Positions 1 through 12,852 of a stretch of DNA of 64,000 nucleotides are shown in pieces. The notes under the pieces were generated by a model. That model was not told where the DNA came from. It ran no database searches and was given only the letters and a program-made list of their open reading frames with translations. Each line of letters begins with the position of its first letter. Position 1 is the stretch's first letter. The translations under genes and the position numbers were made by a program. Source of the DNA: Telopea speciosissima (Eukaryota > Streptophyta > Magnoliopsida > Proteales > Proteaceae); NCBI RefSeq assembly GCF_018873765.1, contig NC_057925.1, positions 49,798,010 to 49,862,009 of the forward strand, written 5' to 3'.

Positions 1-1218
1 GACTGAGTTCCTAGAGATTTAATCCGGCATGTTCTAGTGAAGAGAGGGGGTGCCAAGTAAATACGTGGATATAATTAAAGATATGTATGAGGGCGTGGTA
101 ACTAGTGTGAGATTTACGGGAGGTCAGGGCAAGGAATTCCCAATTACAATTTGGTTACATCAGGGATCAGCCTTAAGCCCTTATCTCTTTGCGCTTATCA
201 TGGATGACCTAACCAAGAGCATTTAAGACGAGGTACTGTGGTGTATACTCTTCGTTGATGATATCGTATTGGTGGATGAGACAAAAGCAGGGATTAGCGC
301 TAAGTTAGAGCTTTGGAGATCAACATTGGAAAAAAATGGCTTTAAGATTAGTAGAACGAAGACGGAGTATACGATGTGTAATTTTAGTCATACAATGATG
401 GATACTGATATGGTGTGAATTGAGGAAAGAGAGATACCGCAAAGTGACTATTTTAGATATCTGGGGTCAATCATGAATAAAGAAGGTGACATAGAGGATG
501 ATGTTTCACAGAGAATTAAAGTGGGATGGATGAAGTGGAGAGGCGTGTCCGAGTGCTTTGCGATCGACGTATTCCTCTGCAACTTAAAGGAAAGTTCTAT
601 AGGACTGTTGTACGACCAGCTATGATGTATGGGGCGGAAGGTATATTGAATAGCTTTGTGTAGCAGAGATGAGGATGTTAAGATGGATGTGTGGAAAAAC
701 TAGGAAGGATAAAGTAAAGAATGATCGTATTAGAGCTGACTTGGGAGTTGCCTCGATCAATGACAAGCTCTGAGAGAGTCATTTAAGGTGGTATGGTCAT
801 GTCCAATGGAGGTCTAGGGACGCCCCAGTAAGGAGGAGTGATAGAATCCTGATTGAAGGAGCTAAAAGAGCTAGAGCAGGTCTAAAATGACCATAGGAGA
901 AGATGTGAGGAAGGACATGCATAGTCTAGGTCTTGTTCCAAGTATGACCTCGGATAGAGCCTGTTGGAGGGCAAGGATCCATGTAGCAAACTCCATTTAG
1001 CTGAGATTCTCCTGACTTGCTGGGCTGTGCCTTTTTCCTCTTACTTTCGTCTTTCATTTTTCTTTTATTTCCTATCTTCCATTTGTCATTTTTCATTTCT
1101 CACCTTTTTTCCCCATCTCTTCATTCCCTTTTTTTAGACCCCAGTTTTCCCCTACCTTGTTTTGTTTGGATCCATGTAACCGACCCCATTAAGTTGGCAT
1201 AAGGCTGAGTTTGTTGTT
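1..1218 (+). mobile_element. 3' part of a decayed LINE (non-LTR retrotransposon)
   Basis: Broken reading frames encode the reverse transcriptase of a plant LINE. Around 150-290 the translation gives an HQGSALSPYLFAL-like block and then FVDDIVLVDET, the catalytic F/Y-x-D-D box, followed by the KNGFKISRTKTEY block near 335-370. A stop codon (TAA near 224) and several frame breaks lie between the blocks. The downstream half (about 470-1010) keeps the usual LINE tail ending in a WRARIHVA-like stretch, and 1170-1217 carries the familiar 3' end that finishes in TTGTTGTTG. The 5' end lies outside the window. It cannot be active. Assignment to a LINE is secure; the subfamily is not known. Confidence 0.85.
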
Positions 1219-4200
1219 GATTTATCGCAGTGGTTCTTCTTAAATACTAGTACACTGGAAGGTTCACTCCATAGTACTAGCACATGGAGTCTTTTCCATT
1301 TCCATATCTTTTTTTTTTGGTTTTATTGAACCTCTATTTTGTAGAGTCCTTTCTGTGTGCCATTCTAATTATTGTGCTTTGAAGACTTGCCTCACCATGG
1401 TGTTAAGCTGAATGCTCAGATACATATCCACAAAATGGGGTAACCTTAGCTTCCTTCACAAAATTCCTCTTGAAAGAGCAAAATATAATCTTTCGTTGGC
1501 CTGGTTTCAAACCATCCACCATAGAAGGGGTTGATCTTTTCATATCAGCCATGGAAAACAATATCAGCCCCTAGTTGACAAAGTCACTGTACTTTATGAG
1601 CTTCACCTTCTAATCAAGATAAGTATTCCAGCTACAAAAGAATGAACAACTTTATCAGAATTTCGTGGGTATGCAATTTCAGAGTTGTGAATGTTGTTTG
1701 ATGAGATTTTATCTTTTTCAAAATTATCAATATTGGTTATTATGATATTTAACCTAAAATTGCCCGAGCCAATTCTCCATGCTTTGATCTTCTTCTTGCT
1801 GAATGCAAGTTCAATGGCTTTTCCATCTTGCTCATTTACCCACAAAAAATCTTTCTTGTTCTTGTCAAGATCTTGGAAATACTCCTTGCCTTATTTTGAT
1901 GTCCACCCAACCCTTGCCCAGAGAGCCAAATGTAATTATAATGAGGAATGGAATCCTAAGCAGACATTTTCGAGTTAAGACTCCAATTGGGCTCCTTCCT
2001 TGAAGTTTGCACAGACAAACCTTATAGTACTTGATAGATCAGCCTTATGCATCCCCCCAAGCTTTCATTCCATGATTCATACTCAGGCATTGAATAGAAG
2101 GATTAGACCTTTCCATTTTTGTGAGTTGACAGTAAAAGATTAGGAATACAGGCGTTAGATGGATTCCATCTTTGATAACTCAAGTAAATAAAATGGGTGA
2201 CAGTTGCTTAAATGAATGGTATCAACCTTCACAGTAGGTATTAAAAACTCAACCAAAAATGATGGAATTTTAAGTAGAAGGGGCTAGAATAAATGGCCAT
2301 ATCTCAATGATTTGACATATTTTTATCCAAAACCATTATTAAATGTTGTAAAACTTCCGATAGAATATCCCCACATTTATACTGTGAACTATTCTTTCCT
2401 GTATAATGGTTTGTTGTCTCATCTACAGATCTGTACATGTGCAGTTAATTGTCAGTAACCCATCTCCACATTTGTTGGTCCGGAAGATATATTCAGTTTA
2501 GCTTCATTTATAGAAATAGAGGATAATGCAATGTTTAAGAGTAGCTGGTTTTATATGGGACAGGTGAGCATTAGTGGGAAAAAAGTGGTATAATTGAGGA
2601 CATCATTTGTACCCATTTGGCTATTTGTGAGCGACTGAATTCCAGTCTATAAAATCTGAGTTGTGGCTTTTGCTTCTCTTAGAGGATTGCTTGCTTTTCT
2701 AGGGAGTGACTTCCATGATGAGTTAGTGCAAAGGATAGAGGATGGGTGGGGTGGTCAGAGTGAGAAATTAGTTTTCTACAAACAACCAGAGATCAGAGGA
2801 AGGGTAGTGTGGTTAGTTTGACAAAATTGGTTTCTTTAAATAACCATAGACGAAAGAAAATAACCAATCAACAATCGCAAGCCGTGAACATGGTCCGAAC
2901 AGGTAAGTAATGCCCAACCTACCCTTTTCATCACCCTGTTTTCGAAACCATACACTATTTTGACCTAACTTCTTGTCACCCAAAACCCTAGGGTTCAAGG
3001 CCCTTTGGCTGCCAGTAGGAGCTTTCAAAACTGCACACCGTTTTGATGGCCTTTTTTTAATCTTCAAAATCCCAGCTTTCAAAACTTACTCTGTTTTGTT
3101 GGCTGCTTACTTCTGCATTCGATGATTTCGTGTATCCTTGTTTTCATGGTTTTGTTTTCTGTGTTCCAGCACTCTTGAGCAAGGTACCGGTAGGATTGTG
3201 CTCACCCCCGACAATCTGAAACCACAGATATCTTCTTTGACTTTTAACTGTTTCACAATGGTGAGTATCCCTCGAGGCTGAGAGTTCTTTTATTTGTGGT
3301 TTGGAAAGGTTCCCACACCCCTGGACTGGTTCACAAATCATTCATGTAAAATGATCAAAATACCCCTAACATAGAAAAATGAAAAAAGTGGTTACCGTCC
3401 CCAAAAACTTGCCGGTATGTCCAAACGATGGAGTACTTCATCGTATTCGCACTTGATGCAAAAAATAAGCTTTTATGCCCCTTTATAGGGAGAAGATTCT
3501 ATTTCATGGAGTAGGATCCACACTGGAGGCAGTCCATGCCAACCAGTACAATCCCCAATTAAATGGAGCAGGGGTAAAAGGTTCGGACTGTCAAGGTAAA
3601 AGTTCTGTTTCGAGTGTTGAGAGTGGTTACTTTGCATAAAAAGATGAACTGTAAGGGGTTCGGTCTCTAAAAGTCTAATTGCAACCAACCGTTATTGGTC
3701 CGGTTTCAATCGATTCAGTTGGTCTGGTCGATTTCGATTTTTATCAATTTCTAAACATCCAGAACCGAAGATTACCAATAAGGAATTCGGATCAGTCGGT
3801 TTTTTCCGATTCAGGCTCCATTATGACACCCCTACCAGTAATCTGATTGCCTAATCTAGAACATCTATTTGGGACAATTATAATGGAGTTGGGTTATCCA
3901 GAGTATGGATCCCTCTTCAGATCACATCTTATTACCAAACAAAGTAGTTTTCCAAGACCTACAGCCCCACGAACTGCAACAGAAAAAACATGCTTTCAGG
4001 GGCTATCCTGGCACACTGCTGGCTGTGAGAATTATATCTTCATGATATGTCTATGACTAGTTCTTTAAATGATTTGAGTGAGGATTATCAATTGTTTGCT
4101 AGGGTCATATTCTTTCTTCATTGATGGTTGACTGTAATTTTTATTACCATAATACATGAAAGCCATCTCAGCTAAATAAGAGCTACTTCTGGCCTCCAAA

Positions 4201-4298
4201 GAGAGAATGAATCCGCAAAAGAACAGCATTAATATTAGACAGAAATTTTAAATACAGGATTATGCATGAAGCAATACATATGAGTATGGATTCTAAGC
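1219..4298. other. Intergenic, no gene recognised
   Basis: Short open frames occur on both strands but none shows a recognisable domain, splice structure or codon pattern. About 3684-3835 resembles one half of a small hAT-type element (repeated GGTTTCAATCGATT-like words, ending TGACACCCCTA). The rest is A/T-rich unique-looking sequence. The part nearest 4298 probably lies just beyond the 3' end of the minus-strand aminotransferase gene. Confidence 0.5.
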
Positions 4299-4440
4299 AA
4301 GTCTCGCCTCAAGAGGGTGCAGGGGGTTCATTCTTTTTACAATAATTTGAAAAGAATATAACAGAACAGAAGTCTCGCCTCAGGAGGGTGCCGGGGGTTT
4401 ATTCTTTTTACAATAGTTTGAAAAGAAAACAACAGAACAG
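4299..4440. repeat. 71-bp tandem duplication beside the aminotransferase stop codon
   Basis: Two adjacent copies, 4299-4369 and 4370-4440, begin AAGTCTCGCCTC and end AACAGAACAG, with only a few differences. They start 20 bp beyond the stop codon of the minus-strand aminotransferase gene, so they should lie in its 3' UTR. Confidence 0.9.
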
Positions 4441-4460
4441 TCAGTTCACAGGCAGATGGA

Positions 4461-7400
4461 TCAAACCCTAGAAGGGATCATAGGAATGGTATTCTGCAGA
4501 TATTCAGAAGCTGCTGCCAGTCCACTTCCCAGCTTAATCGGGTATCCCACGTCCTTGAGGATCATCTCCACACCAGCCAGACAACCCATCAATTGCAGCT
4601 GCAAAGATCATGGAAACAAAATTATGTTTTCATACCCATAAAAATTACATCCATTAGATGGATATCTAATTGTTCACATAAATAGTAGGGGAATTAATAT
4701 AGTGCATGAACAAAATGTCTGTTGACCTCCATTCCATCTCACTAGCTATCAATCCAGCCTGCAAACCAGAGCTATGCTGAAAATCAAGCATTTTGAACCA
4801 GCCCTCATATATGGTAATGAGAGAGCTGGTGAGGAAACCATAGAAGGAACTTCTAAAAGCAGATACATGATCCTTATACTTTTGGGAAATTAACCAGAAG
4901 CGTCAACTTCAGCATAACTGTTGGAGATGACCATGCATATGATGTAAATATGAGTACCATTAGATGGCTCTCACCATCCAATAGATCAAGAAATCCTATC
5001 CATTACATTTGATGCAATGTGGAAAAACAAGGAAAATTAAATACTGCTCCTTCTTCATTGGCATACTTGGATGACAAGGAACTCACTTGTCATAATGAAT
5101 GTGCTCATACTATAGTCACAGCTAGATAATCACATTATAAACCAGGAAGGGAAAATATTTAGTAGTTAGATGAAAGTTAAGATTTAGTTATAATATAGTA
5201 TCAAATCTGACATAGAGTTCAGTAAAATTCATGCACTTGTTTTATTAATTGTCCTTATTAAGATCTATGTTTTAGTTTTACTCTTTAAGTAAGAAACTTG
5301 CAAGGTCTTACCAAAAATCCTCCCCTCTAAGGAGACATGAGTGGAAAAAGACAAAAAAAAAAAAAAAAAAAAAAAACTGGAGCTTTATTCTATTTCAAGA
5401 AGAACAGAACCATACATCATTAAGGTGACCAAGATGTCCGATTCTGAAAACCTTTCCAGCTACTTTATTCAAGCCAAGGCCTAAGCTTAAATTGTATCGC
5501 TTCCATGCCCTTTTAACAATTTCTGCACCGTCAATGTGCGGTGGAACAACCACACAAGTGACTGTGTTACTATACCATTCCTCCTTTTGTGCGCAGTTCT
5601 TTAAACCCCATGCCTCAACAGCAAGCCTGCATGTCAAATTTGTAAGAATATGACCTCCACCGTTCCAAATAGATCAAATAGAAGAGCCAAAATAATTTCT
5701 GGAACGGTTGACAGGAAGAAACAGTCAAGTGTACCTCGTTGCTTTGCCTAGGCGACTATGCCTTGCAATTACATTATCAAGTCCTTCCTCAAAAATGAGA
5801 TCCAAAGAAGCTCGCAGCCCATACAAGAGTTGGATGTTAGGGGTGTATGGAAAGTAGGTTCCCAATTCATAGCTTTTAAGGTAGTCATCCCAGCGGAAGT
5901 ATGCCCGTGTTGATTTGGCTGTCTTTGATGCTTCAAGTGCCTTAGGGCTAGCACAAACAATGCCCATACCAGTGGGGAGGGAAAGAGCTTTTTGGGACCC
6001 AGTTAAAGCTACATCTATTCCCCACTCATCCATACGGAAATCAAGAGCACAAACTGAGGAAACTCCGTCAACAAGAAACAGTGCAGGATGTTTGTTATCA
6101 TCTGTGAAGAAACAAGAGAATTATGATCAGGGGTATGAATATAATGATAAAACATGAATCACATAACTAATGTAGAAGAAGAGAAAAATATCCATGTGCA
6201 TTTTTTTTTCAATAACACAAGATATTATTGAGTATAATAAAAAAAATGAAATGTGAGTGCAGATATCGAGCCACAATGCTACCAGGATCCTATATTTTAT
6301 CTATGTGGATTTAAACATCCATTTTCTAATTATTGTCAATTTAAAGGATCTACATTAGCTTATTGATTTGTTATGATTAATTGATATCCTTTACCACTTT
6401 CTAAACCAACTTTGCAGAACCAGCAATGATAAGATTGAACACTGAATAACTTTTTCCAGGCCAATCTGCTTTTTCTTGTACTTAGCTTCAGTCACAACTA
6501 TAGTTTAGTTTATGAGTTTCTTATGTAATTTATATCCATCCAGAAGTCACTGAAAATTGGATGTGTGTCTCATTTTCTGAAATTCATCATCTAGCTCAGT
6601 ACTCTGCGAGTTCAAGTACACTAGCAAGAAGGAACACTAAAGAACAAATCTCTTCCCTGAACTATAGTCGATCATTCTTGAGTATGTGAACTATAATTCA
6701 ATAGAGGTTGATAAATTTGCTTAAAATACTAGTAAGTGTTAATCAGGTTGATTTGACTAAGAAAAATCACAAAACAGCATGCCAGTTTAGAATCGGAATG
6801 TCAAAAAGTTGCAACTGTAATAACATTCTAATTTTCAATGAGGAACACTTTAGGTTTAACACAGGAAGACACCAAAACACTGGCAAAAAAATAAAAAATA
6901 AAAAATAGAGAGAAATAAAGAACTGTTTATAAGGGTATAACCAGTTCAGAGTGTAGCTCTGTTTTCACAAAAACAAAGTTCCATGATGAGAAGCGGAGAG
7001 AATTGGTAGGCTCTAGCAATCAAATGGTATGAAGAACTATGAGGACCAAGTAGAAGGAAAAGAGACCACAAGAAGAATCAGATGATTGCAACTTCTTCAA
7101 GAACCCTCTATGCTACAGTACATCACATCCCCCAAAGGTTATTATTTTACAAAAATCTTTAATAATTTGTGGAGAAGAGAGCAAATCAAACTCTGTTCGG
7201 TATATCGATTGTCTCAAAACCTAGAAATCTGCTAGGTGCATTCATAATAGAACGTAATCCGTAACCCTCCTCTCCTCTCTCCCCCCCCCCTCCCCCAACC
7301 CCCTAAAAAAAAAAAATCCATAAACCTTTTTTTATTTTAGATTTTATAAGACGATTCACCATCTTTTTGAATTTGATTTGTCGAATTATTCGTTTTATGA

Positions 7401-8937
7401 ACATACTTAACAAATGAGATGAAGAGTACCTGGGATTAGAAACATGTCCAGATTTACATCCAAATAAAATCACCCACAAAAGAAGAATGATGAAAAGGAA
7501 GAAATATCTCCTTTTCTATTGAATACATTTGGCATTAACATGTGTGTCCCTCATTTTAGATCTCATGTATGTGTAAAATGTCTTATTTTGGTTCAAGCAC
7601 TACTTTACTTTTATAGGTCCCCACATATCTTATCTTCTTCTCTAAGAACATAGCCTACCAGTAACATATCTGGTAAAGTACTAACTTTAATTGACAACCT
7701 ATGAATTTTAACAGCTTGGATGCATTTTGTACAGAGGGTTAAGCACAATCTTAGAGACAGAATATTAGGTTATGGATTTTGCAATTTAGTTTGGCCAATA
7801 AACTTCATGCTTACCAAGTATTTTCCTCACAGCAGCCATATTGTTGGTAACTCCTGTTGCAGTTTCATTATGGACAATGCAGACAGCCTTAATGGTATGT
7901 GCAGTATCGGCTGCAAGTTTTGATGCCAGGATGTCAAGATTGGCACCTTGGCCCCATTCACTTTCTACAACATCAACATCAAAGTTGAGGCGTTGCTGTG
8001 CAGTAATCCAGAGGTGACTGAATTGCCCCAACACAAATGATACAATCCGATCACCAGGAGATAATGTGTTTGTAAGCGCACTTTCCCATGTACCAGTACC
8101 TGCTCGATAACAGTAATATCATCTTAATAATACTAAGTTAATTCTGACAAACACTGAACAACTGAAGAGAATAACACTGAAGGGGAAATGTATGAAATTA
8201 ATAGGAATACAAAGCAGGACTGCAGAGCACTTTCAATCTAAATATCATCTCCTTGTAGTCAGTACTTGTTCTTGTTATGGGGGGCTAAGAAATGGTCTGT
8301 GAAGTGATTCTTCTATATTTTCTATCTTGTAATCAATATGTCTGAAATCAAGAAACAAATTTCCTTTCGTCAACAAATCAATCAAGTTATAATACTTCAG
8401 TAGTACACTTCTCTGTAGTGTGAACGATAAACTGATTCAGAAACATTCAGTTGTGAATAAAATTGAAATTCTAGCACAGTATGACGAGTTCAATTAGATA
8501 TTCTTTAGATGAGTTCATTCATAACATAAGTGCAATTAAATTCCAGCAGGATTGTAATGGAAAATATAAAAGAATGAATTCTTTCACTCAATAATAAAAT
8601 ACAGGATTCATGAAATTCAAACAAATTTGATTGAACAGAAAAAAAATAGCTCAGACAAATGTATACAAAAACCATAGAAATTATCTTCCATAAAACAACA
8701 AATGCTACAATATGTGATTGATCAAAGAATACCTGTAGTGGGAATAATAAAGGTCGTCCCTGTAGTTGTCTTGAAAATTTTCTTAATATCCTCCAAAAGG
8801 GTCTTCATCATGGCTGGTATAGCAGGGGAACGATAATCTTCATTGTTTCTGTTCATCGCCCGAATGACTTGCTCTGGGATATTCACAGGCCCTGGAATAA
8901 AAAGATGGTTCCTTCCCGGAGCGTATACGTAATCCAT
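4461..8937 (-). CDS. AGT1: Serine:glyoxylate aminotransferase, peroxisomal (five coding exons)
   Basis: A class V, PLP-dependent aminotransferase that transfers the amino group of serine to glyoxylate, making hydroxypyruvate and glycine in the leaf peroxisome during photorespiration. Exons on the minus strand are 8937-8733, 8099-7815, 6101-5735, 5626-5416 and 4598-4461; all junctions are GT-AG and phases match, giving 401 codons, the same length as Arabidopsis AGT1. Visible blocks are the N-terminal PGPVNIPE and RNNEDYRSPAIPA, TGTWESALTN, HNETATGVTN, LVDGVSS and GSQKALSLPTG, where Lys201 is the expected PLP lysine. The C-terminus is PSRV, close to the SRI peroxisomal signal of Arabidopsis. 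The ATG sits in a good context (AAG before ATGG). No disruption is seen. The introns are A/T-rich; the largest (6102-7814) holds no recognised gene. The identification is firm; precise expression is not shown by the sequence. Confidence 0.97.
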
Positions 8938-9737
8938 CTTTTTTACTTCTCAGAACTTCACAATAATAACAATTGAATTGGGCAAAGCGATCTGCTGCTC
9001 TCACCTCTGAAAACCCATCATAAAAAAACATTATAAGTTTCATTCTGTAGGTTTCTCCTTCATCAGAATTAATGAATTTTCATATTGTAAGAAAGAAACC
9101 CATTTCCAGTACATCAATTAACTAATTCTTAATAAAGAAAGAAGAACAAAAGATAATAAGCAGGAGCAAACCAATGGATTTAAACCAGATTAACCCACAT
9201 AAATCTTCTATCAGAAAAGAAAATTAAAACTTCATATATCAGCCTCAAGCTGGGAGAAGGTCGGATTTGAGAATCCAACTCGAAATTTTATATGTTTTTC
9301 TGGGTGACACTCTTCGGAGATGAAGGCAAGGGTTGAATCACAATTGAAATAATTTTGAGTAATGAAGAGTGAGGAGGACACATGCTGCTACGAGCAAGAA
9401 CCCATCTCAACTCTCAACACACTTGGAACTCTAGTAATAGGCATGAACTTCGTTGTTGGGAACTTGGGGGGGTCATGGTTCAAGCCTTGTAGACTTGAAG
9501 GCGCCACTTGTGACTCGACTACTGAAAATTGCAAAAATAATAAATACGATATCTTTCCAGTCGTCCGGCCGACTCAATCTTGTCACGGATCTTCTCCGGC
9601 CACTTAAAAGTCCCCGTGAAAACAAAACGGAGGGGATGTGAATCTGTGATCCCTGGTTTTTATACCACCGATCCTGTATCGGGCTAGTTTCAATATCGAC
9701 TGACACCGATACAGGTCGACTGATACCGCCAATCCGA

Positions 9738-9890
9738 GAAAAATTATCTTCTCTAGTTCCCCAGTCCCTCTAATAAGAGGGGTGGATCCCACCTGGGCAG
9801 AGTGTTAGGGTAGGGGTAGGATGATTATTACGTCCTTCCTATTAAGGGGACTGGAAAACTGGGCTGGGTAGGGAAGTGGAGGGGATACCT
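9738..9890. repeat. Foldback (MITE-like) element in the leader intron
   Basis: The arm AATTATCTTCTCTAGTTCCC near 9740-9765 is mirrored by the stretch ending in GGGAAGTGGAGGGGATA near 9870-9890, around a centre with TAATAAGAGG and CTATTAAGGGG. The same terminal words recur in the foldbacks at 59.6-60.7 kb. Confidence 0.55.
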
Positions 9891-10011
9891 AAATTCATAA
9901 ATGTGAGGTATTGGATCCTCTAGACTCCTTATAGTGCTAGGTTAGCACTTCAATGATTTGAGACAAGCCACGCTCAAAGAGGTGAACAACTCCTAGATTG
10001 AGCTCTTCTCT

Positions 10012-10147
10012 CACGTGGGACGATGTCCAACGCACATTGTCCGACTGGGGAGGCCTCGATCCATACGTTATTGCATTGGGATGCGTGCGGTAGTGTGGAT
10101 CGGAGCTCCCCAGCCGCACGATATGCGCTGGACACCGTTCGGCACAC
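10012..10147. repeat. Foldback element, arms about 50 bp
   Basis: GTGGGACGATGTCCAACGC near 10015 is mirrored by GCGCTGGACACCGTTCGGCAC ending near 10145, and the match continues inward through GGGGAGGCCTCGATCCA and TGGATCGGAGCTCCCC. It lies in the predicted leader intron of the aminotransferase gene. Confidence 0.75.
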
Positions 10148-10360
10148 AAGTATGCTGGAGAGGAGCCGGATCCAACAACTCCCTACCTAGTAGGATTGGA
10201 ATGGACTAGCACGGTAGGAACTTAGACCCCCTGAGGTTTCGATTTCGAGCCTCAGTTCCAATGGGTGCGGTATGGGCATTATACAAGAGAGGCAAGAGAG
10301 TCATTTCAAAAGGGAGAAGAGAGAGAGACATATAGTGGGTGCTAATTTTTGGTAGGCCAA

Positions 10361-10535
10361 TGATTCCCCTTCTCCAAGGAGCTCAACACTCAGAGAGTGC
10401 CTAGGGGGCATCTAAGGGTGGGGTTGTGCCGCACACATCTCGATGCATGCCTAGGAATGTGTGCGGCACAGCCCAATGGCTGGATGCTCCCTGGGCGTGC
10501 TGGGCTCCCTAGAGAGGAGCTCAACTCTAGAATCG
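10361..10535. repeat. Foldback element, family A
   Basis: The outer arms GAGCTCAACACT and AGTTGAGCTC face each other, and the centre holds GTGCCGCACACATC with its mirror GTGTGCGGCAC. The same layout recurs at 46856-47006 and 60957-61117, and more distantly at 11619-11754 and 50609-50749. Confidence 0.75.
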
Positions 10536-10843
10536 GTCCTCAGATTTTAAAATAAGGAATTTCTAGGGTATTTGAGTGTGAATCAACATTGTCAAATCAG
10601 TGAAAATGGCAATGATCACCCGGATCCATCGATTCACCGATTTAATCCCCGATTCTTAAAACCCCGATTAAGAAATTGAGAGAGAAAAAAAAAAAAAGGG
10701 GAACTGCAGTATACATTACCTGATGGAATCTCTCCCCAAATTCGACAGGAACAGGAACCTGCCACTGCGCCAAACTTAAAGCAGGTAGAGCCGAATTAAA
10801 CTTTTGAGAATGGAGGTATGGAAAAGGAGAGGGAAGAATCAAT

Positions 10844-10850
10844 ATTTATA
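10844..10850 (-). promoter_or_regulatory. TATA box of the aminotransferase gene
   Basis: Minus strand reads CCTCTATAAATATT, a near-perfect plant TATA context, about 30 bases ahead of a C/T-rich stretch suitable as a start site and before the predicted non-coding first exon. Confidence 0.6.
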
Positions 10851-12588
10851 GAGGATTACTACCTGGGCCATTTCATTACGTCTTCTTGGGCCCACGGAAT
10901 CTCGACGGTGGCAGATAAGTTTGTGAGGCAGCCTGAATCTTGCGGCTGACTAGGAAAGATATTAAAATTGAGCCATATATAACACATTCTTTTGGTAGAA
11001 GAACCATATATAACATTAAAATATATATTTTTTAATTATTTTATATGTATAAAGTAAGCAGTAGTTCACGCAAAGGAGCAAATTAGCCATTTTTTTTATT
11101 GGAAGTGTCCGAATGACACCTTTGGTGTATGCATCACATCTTCCCCTAATTAGCCCTTGTTTATTTCAAAAGGTTTTTAAGATAAGAGGTATAAAAGAAT
11201 TTTTAAAAATAAATTGAAATTGATATGCCATTACGCCATTATCAAAATATGTCATCGTCATGCATATTTTTTCAAAGACATATATATGATAATATTATTA
11301 TCTTTATTAAAAATAAATTATATTATATTAAAAATGTAAAAAATAAGGATACATATTATTTGACAACTTGAAGAATCTCAATACGAAAATCTCTTATTTA
11401 TTTATTTATTATTATTATTATTATTTTTGTATTTTTGTGAAAATATATGACGATGTGAACAATTGGGAGAGGGATGACGTGATAATGGGTGGTCATTTTG
11501 CAAGGTGCACACACTCTCTCGTAGGGAACCAAGCCATACAATTGCCAGTGTAGTGGTTGGTTTCTTGCATTGGCCTCTCAAATCTCTCAGGAGGTCATAT
11601 GGGTTCAACTCGAATCATCCAATGAGCATCCCACCCAATGAGTGCCAAATGAACATCCAACGACTGGGTTGCCTTGGCATGCACCGGGATATGCGCATGG
11701 CAATCCAAACATTGGATACCTCATTAAACACTCATGGGGCGGAATGCTCATTGGAGAGGTTCCCAATCCATTTAACTCTTGAATTTGATTGTATCATAAT
11801 TTTGCCAAGTTTTCTTTTCTTGTTAATAAATCTATTTCAGATATGCTGACCATGCAAGGAGAAACCAAGTTATTACTACTTGTTATGATTTTGAATGGAA
11901 TATTACTTTTCCTTTTCTTTTTTTTTTTGATAAAAAAGGTTATATGTACAGTCAAATGGTGGGTCAAAATGGCCAAACCCCCCTCACCATTGGAAAAATT
12001 ATTGGCATACCCTTCCCCTTACTTTTTTTTTAGCAAATGGGAAAATTATTATAGAAAAATGGTTTTTTTTGGGGGGGAGGGGGGAGCACCACGCGTGCAA
12101 CTAGATACATGAAGAGGCAAAATGACCACCCCATCCCCCATGAAATAGAAAATGATGCTCCTATAGATACTTCCATGCGCTCCAAATGGTCCCCACACAA
12201 AGACCATGCTCCCCCACAGGGAACACTTCCCCAATTATTATTTATTGGATCCACATGGGATTATCAAGTAAAACAAAAGTTGTAAGTAAAATTTTCTCAG
12301 AAAAATGGAGAATTTTTTTTTTCCTGTGAAAAAAAAAAACCAGAGAGTGACTCCATCCATACGCAAGGCATGACAAGCCAAACCCTTTATAATCTGCTGA
12401 TCAAACACAATGAATCATCACACATCTTGGGTTCATTGGCCATTAAATGAATCGATTTACTTAAAACTATATCATTGATCTTCTACATTACTAATTTTGC
12501 AGATCAAGAATACAGAGAGAATGACAATGAGCATTAGAATGGCCACCGGCTTCTTCATCTCTGTTTTCTCTCCTTTGAGTGTCTTGAT
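10851..12588. other. Intergenic, A/T-rich, with one foldback element
   Basis: Holds a family-A-like foldback at 11619-11754 (CCAATGAGCATCC mirrored by GGAATGCTCATTGG), a short TTATT/ATT microsatellite at about 11396-11430 and several poly-A/T runs. Open frames here overlap these repeats and look like chance. No gene recognised. Confidence 0.6.
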
Positions 12589-12852
12589 TAGGGATGTAAA
12601 CGGATCGGATTTGGCTCAAATAGTATTATATCCTCATCTGATTAGCTTTTGGACGGATTCAGATAGTGCTAATCAGATATGGACACAGATACGGATTGGA
12701 TATTTCATCCGTTTACATGTAAATATAGCTTTTCAGATAGTTATAGTCTATCCATATCAGCATCCGTTTAGCTTTCGAACGGATTCAAATAGTACTAAAT
12801 AGACACAGACACGAATACGAAAACAAATTTTGACTATTCATTTACATTCCTA
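12589..12852. mobile_element. hAT-type MITE with 8-bp target duplication
   Basis: Ends are TAGGGATGTAAACG and the mirrored CATTTACATTCCTA. The flanks are GTCTTGAT (12581-12588) and GTCTTCAT (12853-12860), an 8-bp target duplication with one change, as hAT elements make. The 264-bp body repeats GGATTCAGATAGT-like words and codes for nothing. Confidence 0.8.

Larger units (their letters stand above)
8938..10818 (-). promoter_or_regulatory. Probable 5' UTR of the aminotransferase gene, with a leader intron
   Basis: Minus-strand sequence directly upstream of the ATG has a good acceptor (GGGTTTTCAG before AGGTGA, border 9007/9006). Further upstream there is a good donor (CATCAG followed by GTAATG, border 10720/10719) and a TATA box at 10844-10850. 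Together these predict a non-coding first exon of about 100 bases (10720 to about 10818), a 1,713-bp leader intron, and about 69 bases of UTR next to the ATG. This is inference from signals; cDNA was not available. The intron has been invaded by three foldback elements. Confidence 0.6.
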
